From NCBI GenBank assembly GCA_014380545.1, contig JACMJP010000318.1, positions 1-5,466 of the forward strand: a stretch of DNA of 5,466 bases. The letters run 5' to 3'. Shown here one piece after another: positions 1 through 5,466 of the stretch; positions within the stretch are counted from its first letter, which is position 1; each line of letters opens with the position of its first letter. Source of the DNA: Chitinophagales bacterium (GTDB lineage Bacteria; Bacteroidota; Bacteroidia; Chitinophagales; BACL12). The notes beneath the pieces were generated by a model, which was not told the DNA's origin, searched no databases, and worked only from the letters and a program-made list of their open reading frames with translations. The translations under genes were made by a program, and so were the position numbers.

Positions 1-24
1 ATGAGATTTTAACTTTGTGAAATG

Positions 25-49
25 AAAAACCCCGGCAGAAATACCGGGG
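25..49 (-). terminator. Rho-independent terminator of the choice-of-anchor I gene
   Basis: The arms CCCCGG (30-35) and CCGGGG (44-49) form a perfect 6-bp all-GC stem around an 8-base loop. Read on the minus strand, the hairpin is followed by five T (25-29 as A on the plus strand). It lies 26 bases past the stop codon of the minus-strand gene ending at 75. On the plus strand no T-run follows the hairpin, so it should act mainly in the minus direction. Confidence 0.85.
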
Positions 50-74
50 CTAAAGTCAGAAAAAATAAAAGGGC

Positions 75-2057
75 CTATTTCTGTATCATTAATTTTCCTG
101 TAAACATTTTTCCTGCATCATTATACATTGCATAAAAATATGTTCCTGCAGAAAAAGTTTGAACATCAAGTGCAATGGATTCCACTAAGTGTGTTCCATC
201 AGTTGCGTATTGCTGGTTATAAATAATTTTTCCTGTAACATCCATTAATTCAATATTCCAGTTACCTGCTTCCAAAGCATGGAATATAATTTTTACATGG
301 TCTTTTGCAGGATTTGGATATACAACAATATTGGCATCAATATTTGTTACAGCATCTTCTGCAGTTTTTAAATCAGTGCACTCTCCCACTGTTCCTCCAA
401 GTGCAAGAAAATCTTCTGCTGCAGCAACCGGTAAACAATAAGAAACACCATCATAACAAACAGAAACTTTATTAAATCCACAACTGTAATCTGTTGCATA
501 AAAACTAATTGTTCCGCTTATTTCATTTGAAACCGCTAATAAATTTTTTCCGGTAGGGCTGCTTGTTGCAGGAATAAATAAAAATCCTTCGGGGCCGAGG
601 TCACCACCAACGCCTTCATCTGGTGTTACAGAAAAATCTCGGTTATTTTCATATTCAATAAATTCAGGACTATTTACATCTGTAATATTATAGATCATTA
701 CACCGCCCATTCTTTCAAGACCAAGAAATAAATATGTATCACCAAGAATTTTTGCAGTAGTTAAGCCTTCAGGTTCCGGGCCCTTATCGTCGCTTCTTCC
801 TTTTTTTGTATTGCTTGTATTGCTTGCATTAAAATTTGCGGGATATTGTGTGTTTGTTATTTGTTCAATATCATCGCCGCTGTCATATACTAATCCTCCT
901 GTTGTATTCCAGATAGAAAATGATCTTGCACCAAAAGCATATAATGCATCATAGTCTCCGTCATTATCTGTATCGCCAAGTGTATTACACACATTTAATC
1001 GTCCGATAACATTATCTGATTTTAAAGTTGCTTCATCAGGAAACGCAGTATCATCCAGATCAAGTGAACTGATTCTTGATGCTTCTTCCAATGCATCATA
1101 TTCTCTAACATCACCTTCATTTGCTGTAATTAAATATGTTTGATTTCCAATTTTAGGTGCAGCAATGGCATCAGGCTGATACATTCCAAAAACAGGTTGC
1201 GTTGTAATATTTACAATGCTGCTGTTTTTATCAGAAGCATCTAATGCATTTTCAGTTAAGCTGTGATCTTTGTATCCGAGCGGATATAAATTCAATACTT
1301 TTTTCTGCTGAATACTAATTTCTGCAATTGCATTATTTTCCTGTAAGGTAACGTATGCCTTTCTTGAATTATAAGAAACCGCAATATATTCCGGTTCAAG
1401 ATCCTGAGACACTGAAGAGCCCGGGCCATTAATTTTAATTGCAGCATCAATTGGTAAAATATCATACGCAGTAAAATCAACTGAATACACATCGCCTTGT
1501 GTTAATGCAGGAATTCCGCCGATCACATCAATAATGGAAACTGTTCCCAGCGGATCAACTGAATAGTCGCTATTCGGTTCACCTTCATTTGCTACTAAAA
1601 TATATCTTCCGTTTGGTGAATTTGTAATCATATCAGGCAATGCACCAACTTCCACCTGGTTTATATAATTTCCATCAGCATCAAAAAATACAACGCTTCC
1701 GTTTGCCTGTTTATCATCTGCTTCAACTGCTGCTGCAACATATCCTGCATTTATTACCACACTGTTTGCCTGGTTGCCATAAGGTGTAAGATCAATACTA
1801 AATAAATAGGAAGGCAAAGAAGGATCAGAAATATCAATTACATCCAGCGAGGATGAATTTGCATTCACAGAATAAATTCTCTGTGTTGCAGCATCATATG
1901 CTGCAATCTCTGTTGCTCCTTCATCAAATATTGAGGTACTGTATGTTCCGAGTAAACGGAGGTCTACAAATTGTGCCTGTGTTTGCACAGATACAACTAT
2001 GCAAATAATAGCGGCAAACTTTTTTAAATAAGCTGCGGGTAAAAATTGGTTTGTCAT
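75..2057 (-). CDS. Secreted choice-of-anchor I family beta-propeller protein with C-terminal T9SS sorting domain
   Basis: Predicted 660-residue exported protein. Residues 1-29 form a Sec signal peptide: a lysine pair at 12-13, a hydrophobic core at about 14-24, and likely cleavage at TQA-Q. Residues about 30-520 match the choice-of-anchor I domain, a YncE-like propeller. Its landmarks are ANEGEPNSDY (156-165), LEPEYIAV (220-227), QPDAIAA (294-300), TANEGDVREYD (311-321), SDDKGPEPEGL (422-432), LERMGGVMIYN (447-457) and GDLGPEGFLFIP (485-496). An acidic loop, DTDNDGDYD (362-370), resembles a calcium-binding loop. A short four-cysteine module follows (about 526-560). Residues about 575-660 are a T9SS type A sorting domain starting with VVYPNPAKD, so the product should reach the surface or medium. 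Some family members are annotated as alkaline phosphatases or phytase-like esterases; the biochemical role is not settled and I infer none firmly. I chose the ATG at 2057 over the in-frame ATG at 2093. It gives a normal signal peptide and has an A-rich leader (AAAATAAAAAAT) typical of Bacteroidota, whereas the longer form adds 12 charged residues. Confidence 0.9.
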   Translation of the reverse strand: MTNQFLPAAYLKKFAAIICIVVSVQTQAQFVDLRLLGTYSTSIFDEGATEIAAYDAATQRIYSVNANSSSLDVIDISDPSLPSYLFSIDLTPYGNQANSVVINAGYVAAAVEADDKQANGSVVFFDADGNYINQVEVGALPDMITNSPNGRYILVANEGEPNSDYSVDPLGTVSIIDVIGGIPALTQGDVYSVDFTAYDILPIDAAIKINGPGSSVSQDLEPEYIAVSYNSRKAYVTLQENNAIAEISIQQKKVLNLYPLGYKDHSLTENALDASDKNSSIVNITTQPVFGMYQPDAIAAPKIGNQTYLITANEGDVREYDALEEASRISSLDLDDTAFPDEATLKSDNVIGRLNVCNTLGDTDNDGDYDALYAFGARSFSIWNTTGGLVYDSGDDIEQITNTQYPANFNASNTSNTKKGRSDDKGPEPEGLTTAKILGDTYLFLGLERMGGVMIYNITDVNSPEFIEYENNRDFSVTPDEGVGGDLGPEGFLFIPATSSPTGKNLLAVSNEISGTISFYATDYSCGFNKVSVCYDGVSYCLPVAAAEDFLALGGTVGECTDLKTAEDAVTNIDANIVVYPNPAKDHVKIIFHALEAGNWNIELMDVTGKIIYNQQYATDGTHLVESIALDVQTFSAGTYFYAMYNDAGKMFTGKLMIQK

Positions 2058-2526
2058 ATTTTTTATTTTCTTGCGAAGATGAAAGCATAGCATGAACTCA
2101 ATTCGACCAAAAGATTAAAATTGAATTAAGATTCCAGGTAATATATTAAGCCAACGATAATTAGTTTCAACAGATGTAAAGAAATTGTTTCTATAAAATC
2201 ACTTTTTATCAGGAGCTGCTGTATGCGCTATAGATATTAAAAAAATGAAAACAGGAAAAAGGATTTACACATGCAATATTGTGTTCACATAAAAAATATA
2301 TTCAGCATAAAAGCATCATACTTATTTCAGGAATACTTTATGTTTAATTGGTAAAAATGAATAAAGGAAATAATTGTTACTTAATTATTTTCATAATCAT
2401 AATAAATCATTATTCACTAAAAATTAAAGAAGAAAATAATATTATATCATGTAGCAGTAAGTTTCAGTTCAAAGTGCACTGATACGTTTGCGCTGAAATA
2501 AATCATTTAAAAAAAATTGTAACATC
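2058..2526. other. Divergent intergenic region between the two T9SS-cargo genes
   Basis: This 469-base, very AT-rich stretch separates the divergent starts and must hold both promoters. I see no protein gene in it; the longest start-to-stop frames are of about 15 codons. The clearest signal is the -7 match at 2483-2490 for the plus-strand gene. For the minus-strand gene the best I find is TATCGTTG (2159 down to 2152), 7 of 8 to TAnnTTTG but with only a poor -33 partner, so I do not call it a promoter. A further 7-of-8 plus-strand match, TATGTTTA, lies at 2339-2346. No riboswitch, small-RNA terminator or tRNA is evident. Confidence 0.6.
2462..2490 (+). promoter_or_regulatory. Candidate Bacteroidota-type promoter for the PhoX-family gene
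   Basis: TACGTTTG at 2483-2490 is a perfect match to the TAnnTTTG -7 consensus. The -33 region is weak: TTTC at 2462-2465 sits at about the right distance but lacks the G of TTG. Transcription would begin near 2495-2498, giving a leader of about 30 bases, rich in A (2509-2517), before the ATG at 2527. The spacer contains the palindrome AGTGCACT (2473-2480). Confidence 0.5.
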
Positions 2527-4311
2527 ATGAAGAAAAAATTTTTACTCCCGTTGAGTTTGCCGCTCTTATGCATTACTACTATGCTACAAGCACAAACTCC
2601 GTTCACGCCATTAGACACAAATTATACAACCACAACAGTTATTATTCCACCATCACCATTATTTTATGATGTATTATTTATAGGTAATACAGATTATGTT
2701 CATGTTAATGGTGGTGCTGACAGTGCATTAGCAAAGCAAAATCATGATTTTATTGGTCTTGTTCCAATAGGAACAGGTAGAAAACAAAACTGGGTAATTG
2801 TAAATCATGAAATAACAAATACAAAAAATACGAAGCTTGGTGATGGCGGTGGACAAACTGCTTTCAGAGTGAAAAAAAATAATTCAGGACATTGGGAAGT
2901 TAAACCAACAATCTGGAATAAAAAATTTGCCAATGTTGATTTTACAGCATTAGGCGGAACAAATACAAACTGCGGAGGAATTGTTACACCTTACGGAACA
3001 ACATTAACCGCTGAAGAATTTCCTGTTTCATCAAATGCATCTTTATATGCAAGCGGTACAGGATATTCCGATACTTCGAATTACACAATTCCTCCGGGGA
3101 ATGGAATTTACAGCGGGGAAGTTTTAAAACGCTGGGAGCAAATGGGATGGATGACAGAAGTAAATCCATCAAGTGCAACAGCAATAAAAAAATATTACAG
3201 CATGGGAAGATTTAGCCATGAAGGTGGCTGGGCTATGCAGGATGGAAAAACAGTTTATTTAACGGATGATTTTACTCCCGGTTTATTATTCAAATTTGTT
3301 GCATCAGAAACAAACGATTACACGGAAGGACAATTATATGCGTACAAACAAGGGGCTGCAGGCATTGGCGGTTCATGGATAACATTGCCTATGGCTTTTG
3401 ATTCATTATTAATTATAAGAGATGTTGCCTTCAGAATGGGTGCTACTGGATTTACAAGACTTGAGTGGGCATGGGCAGACTATTATGAAGACAAATTATT
3501 TTTTACTGAAACAGGAGCAGATGCTGCTGATTATAAGATTGCAATGAAGGCAGGATCAAATCCGGCTTATCAAATTCAAAGACTTGATACAATTTATGGT
3601 ACAGTTGCAGATTCTGTTTTAACAGATTATTACGGAAGAGTGTGGCAACTTGATCTCAATACTTTAGATTGTTCACCATTAGTTGAAGGTGGTGCAGGAA
3701 GTGATGGAAAGCATTTTTCAAATCCTGATGGTCTTGCTTATGTGCGTTATAAAAATGGACTGGAATATTTATTTATCAATGAGGATCTGAATGGATTTTC
3801 TCAGGGGAGAAACCCTGCGTATATTACTTCATCATCTAATTTAATTAATGAAGTATATTGTTTAGACCTTAAAATTACAAATCCAACAGTTGATGATCTT
3901 GAACGTTTTGTGATAGGACCAAAAGGATCAGAAACTACCGGGCCAACCTTCTCAAAAGATGGTAATACTTATTTTGTAAATATTCAACATCCGGGCAGCA
4001 CAAATACATTTCCGTTTAATAATTCAACAACAATTGCAATTACAGGTATGAGAGATTACCTTGCAGCTTTGCCTACAAGAAAAGCTGAAATAGAAACTGC
4101 AATGAGTGCAGATGTATTTTCTATTTATCCAAACCCTGCAACACGGGAATTGCATCTGAATAAAACAACAGATATTGCAGTATATAATAATAGCGGTGAA
4201 TTATTATTTACTGAAAGAAATGTGAACGTAATTAATGTAAGTGAACTTGCATCAGGTGTTTATTTTGTACAAACTATAAATGGTGAAGTGCAGAAACTTA
4301 TCGTTGAATAA
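2527..4311 (+). CDS. PhoX/DUF839-family putative alkaline phosphatase with C-terminal T9SS sorting domain
   Basis: Predicted 594-residue secreted enzyme of the PhoX (DUF839) family, whose characterised members release phosphate from phosphoesters using an iron-calcium centre. Family motifs appear in order: VNHE (92-95), NCGGIVTPYGTTLTAEE (148-164), GRFSHEGG (227-234), DDFTPGLLFKFV (247-258), RLEW (311-314), NPDGLA (399-404) and NIQHPG (485-490). Cys149, Glu232, Arg311 and Glu313 align by motif with what I recall as the iron-centre residues of Pseudomonas PhoX (the Cys of the CxGG-TPWGT motif, the Glu of HE, and the Arg and Glu of R-x-E), so the site looks intact. Residues 1-23 are a Sec-type signal peptide (KKK, then a hydrophobic core, cleavage near LQAQ); no twin arginine is present. 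Residues about 529-594 are a short T9SS type A domain beginning FSIYPNPATRE. The core of roughly 505 residues is a little short for PhoX. The start follows an A-rich leader with no Shine-Dalgarno sequence. Substrate range is unknown, and some DUF839 proteins are not proven phosphatases. Gene symbol withheld because the resemblance is at family level. Confidence 0.9.
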   Translation: MKKKFLLPLSLPLLCITTMLQAQTPFTPLDTNYTTTTVIIPPSPLFYDVLFIGNTDYVHVNGGADSALAKQNHDFIGLVPIGTGRKQNWVIVNHEITNTKNTKLGDGGGQTAFRVKKNNSGHWEVKPTIWNKKFANVDFTALGGTNTNCGGIVTPYGTTLTAEEFPVSSNASLYASGTGYSDTSNYTIPPGNGIYSGEVLKRWEQMGWMTEVNPSSATAIKKYYSMGRFSHEGGWAMQDGKTVYLTDDFTPGLLFKFVASETNDYTEGQLYAYKQGAAGIGGSWITLPMAFDSLLIIRDVAFRMGATGFTRLEWAWADYYEDKLFFTETGADAADYKIAMKAGSNPAYQIQRLDTIYGTVADSVLTDYYGRVWQLDLNTLDCSPLVEGGAGSDGKHFSNPDGLAYVRYKNGLEYLFINEDLNGFSQGRNPAYITSSSNLINEVYCLDLKITNPTVDDLERFVIGPKGSETTGPTFSKDGNTYFVNIQHPGSTNTFPFNNSTTIAITGMRDYLAALPTRKAEIETAMSADVFSIYPNPATRELHLNKTTDIAVYNNSGELLFTERNVNVINVSELASGVYFVQTINGEVQKLIVE

Positions 4312-4331
4312 TAACTACTTTACGGTATTTT

Positions 4332-4361
4332 AAAAAAGGAGTGGAAATGCCACTCCTTTTT
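4332..4361 (+). terminator. Rho-independent terminator of the PhoX-family gene
   Basis: GGAGTGG (4338-4344) pairs perfectly with CCACTCC (4350-4356) around a 5-base loop. A run of six A (4332-4337) lies before the stem and TTTTTCTTTT (4357-4366) after it, so the stem can lengthen by A-T pairs. It begins 20 bases after the TAA stop at 4309-4311. The flanking A and T runs could let it work in both directions, but no minus-strand gene ends here. Confidence 0.9.
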
Positions 4362-4365
4362 CTTT

Positions 4366-4373
4366 TAATTTTG
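4366..4373 (+). promoter_or_regulatory. Candidate -7 element for the peroxidase-like gene
   Basis: TAATTTTG is a perfect TAnnTTTG match placed 8 bases before the ATG at 4382. Transcription would start at about 4378-4381, making the message almost leaderless. No TTG is present at the -33 position, which falls inside the terminator stem, and T-rich terminator tails can match this motif by chance, so confidence is modest. Confidence 0.35.
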
Positions 4374-4381
4374 CATACTTT

Positions 4382-5466
4382 ATGAATTTTAAAATAAATC
4401 GTTATTTTCTTTTTTCTGGCTTTATGCTGGTGGTTGTCTTTTTTGCCGGCTTCAAACAAATACAAAATAACACAGCACCTGAATATCTTGTTCAGGAAAA
4501 ATTTGTACAGAATATTAATGATCTTAGCGACGCTGTAAAAAACCTTAAGCAAACTGTTTCCATAAATGATACGAAAAACACAGATCATGAAAATGTAATT
4601 CAACTTTTTTATACGCTCAGGGAAAAATATAAACAGCTTGAATTTTTACTCACCTATATAGACCCTGAAGGATCTGAAAATTTTAATGGTGCGAATTTAT
4701 TATCAGGTGACCCGAATGTTTTAAGCACACAAATAATTTATCCAAGAGGCATGCAGGTAATAGAGGAATTATTGTTTGGTGAAGGAAGCGAAAAAAATTA
4801 TCCTGAAATAAAAACCCTGTGCCAGCAATTATTGGCTGATATAAATCTGCTTAAAATGCAGGTTGACAAAATTAATTTCTCCACAACCATGATCATGGAT
4901 GCAAGCAGAAAAGAAATGATCCGTATTTGTTTTCTTGGATTAACAGGATTTGATTCACCTGTTGCAAAAAATTCAATTCCTGAAGCTGTAACTGCATTAA
5001 AATCTTTACAAAATACAATTTATAAATACCAGGCTTCTATTCCTGATAACATATTATACGAAGAAATAAACAAAAAATTTGATGAAGCACTTAATTATTT
5101 AACTTCTCATCCTGATTTTAATTCTTTTGACAGGTTATATTTTACAAAGGAATATGGAAATACATTGTATGCAATGTTATTGGATGTTCATGTTGCAACA
5201 CAGGCGGCTTTGCCGGAAGATATTACAGACTTTAATCTTCCTATAAATTATAAAGCAAAGAATCTTTTTGATGAGGATCTTTTAAATGTTGATTTTTTTG
5301 ATGCGCACAAGATTGATATGCCGACAACAGAAAGAATCGAATTAGGAAAAATATTATTTTTTGATCCTGTTTTATCAGTAAATAATAAAAGAGCCTGTGC
5401 TTCCTGTCATCAGCCTGCAAAAGCTTTTACTGATGGGTTGACAAAAAGTACTGCGCTCGATTTTAA
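4382..5466 (+). CDS. Cytochrome c peroxidase (CCP/MauG-type) with helical N-terminal domain, 3' end outside window
   Basis: The frame is open from the ATG at 4382 to the window edge (361 complete codons), so the gene is truncated by the window and not broken. Residues 9-23 are one hydrophobic segment after a basic start, a signal peptide or membrane anchor; no lipobox cysteine is visible. Residues about 35-280 look mainly helical and include YKQLEFLLTYIDP (83-95) and YPRGMQVIEELLFGE (120-134), resembling the imelysin-like N-terminal region found on long cytochrome c peroxidases of Bacteroidota. From about 312 the peroxidase domain begins: ERIELGKILFFDPVLS (317-332), then the haem c site CASCH (339-343; 5396-5410), then QPAKAFTDGL (344-353). 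Family members reduce hydrogen peroxide in the periplasm, or oxidise protein or small substrates as MauG does, using two haems; the second CXXCH and the catalytic residues would lie beyond the window. There is no upstream in-frame start before a stop at 4331-4333, and the next ATG (4424) would cut the hydrophobic segment. The gene follows a strong terminator and so is probably transcribed separately. Confidence 0.88.
   Translation, partial: MNFKINRYFLFSGFMLVVVFFAGFKQIQNNTAPEYLVQEKFVQNINDLSDAVKNLKQTVSINDTKNTDHENVIQLFYTLREKYKQLEFLLTYIDPEGSENFNGANLLSGDPNVLSTQIIYPRGMQVIEELLFGEGSEKNYPEIKTLCQQLLADINLLKMQVDKINFSTTMIMDASRKEMIRICFLGLTGFDSPVAKNSIPEAVTALKSLQNTIYKYQASIPDNILYEEINKKFDEALNYLTSHPDFNSFDRLYFTKEYGNTLYAMLLDVHVATQAALPEDITDFNLPINYKAKNLFDEDLLNVDFFDAHKIDMPTTERIELGKILFFDPVLSVNNKRACASCHQPAKAFTDGLTKSTALDF

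Noticed and set aside
1..24. ATG at the first base of the window
   Set aside because: It reaches a stop after three codons, and nothing else suggests a gene here.
1292..1492. Minus-strand 66-codon open frame inside the choice-of-anchor I gene
   Set aside because: It lies wholly within a well-supported gene in another frame, has a composition unlike a real protein (many Leu, Met and Arg), and has no recognisable motif.
2058..2093. Twelve-residue N-terminal extension (MLCFHLRKKIKN) of the choice-of-anchor I protein
   Set aside because: It would push the signal peptide inward, while the ATG at 2057 has an A-rich leader and gives a standard signal peptide.
2107..2117. TAATCTTTTGG on the minus strand as a -7 element for the choice-of-anchor I gene
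   Set aside because: The TA and TTTG parts are separated by four bases instead of two, so it does not fit TAnnTTTG.
2245..2292. Fifteen-codon frame starting MKTGKRIYT in the intergenic region
   Set aside because: It is too short and lacks any supporting motif or conserved feature; the length is expected by chance.
2368..2390. Inverted repeat AAATAATT / AATTATTT with a 7-base loop
   Set aside because: The stem is perfect but all A-T in a region that is nearly all A and T, so it is weak and likely by chance. It has no T-run or gene end nearby to suggest a terminator.
2984..3184. Minus-strand 66-codon open frame opposite the PhoX-family gene
   Set aside because: It is antisense to a region coding for conserved PhoX motifs, with no domain and no start signals of its own.
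4298..4603. Minus-strand 101-codon open frame across the PhoX-gene stop, the terminator and the start of the peroxidase gene
   Set aside because: It reads through a strong terminator hairpin and overlaps the peroxidase N-terminus. The product is Lys/Ile-rich, as expected of an antisense frame in AT-rich DNA.

Overview
The window looks like AT-rich chromosomal DNA from a member of the Bacteroidota. Three things point there. Two of the three genes end in type IX secretion (T9SS) type A sorting domains, each with a YPNPA motif. The start regions are A/T-rich and lack Shine-Dalgarno sequences. Two intergenic positions carry perfect TAnnTTTG matches, the -7 element of the Bacteroidota primary sigma factor. 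I cannot name a genus; a Chitinophagales- or Saprospirales-like lineage is only a guess.

Layout, left to right. A rho-independent terminator (about 25-49, minus strand) closes a minus-strand gene (75-2057) for a secreted 'choice-of-anchor I' beta-propeller protein with a C-terminal T9SS domain. A 469-base divergent intergenic region follows (2058-2526). A plus-strand gene (2527-4311) then encodes a PhoX/DUF839-family putative phosphatase, also with a T9SS domain, and a strong terminator follows it (4332-4361). Just after the terminator, a third plus-strand gene begins at 4382 and runs off the right edge. It encodes a di-haem cytochrome c peroxidase-type protein with a long helical N-terminal region. 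It has no stop in the window, so only its first 361 residues are visible, ending shortly after the first CXXCH haem motif.

How the genes may work together. The first two genes are divergent, share the intergenic region, and both predict Sec export followed by T9SS delivery to the cell surface or medium. Both have propeller-type folds, and PhoX is a metal-dependent phosphatase family, so a surface phosphate- or phosphoester-scavenging role is a reasonable but unproven hypothesis. The peroxidase-like gene is separated by a terminator, probably has its own promoter, and need not be functionally linked.

I see no RNA gene, CRISPR array, insertion sequence or integrase. Nothing here amounts to a clear new multi-gene system. 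The most notable points are a PhoX-type enzyme with a Sec/T9SS rather than a Tat address, a cysteine mini-module that has lost its usual histidines in the first protein, and the fused N-terminal domain of the peroxidase.
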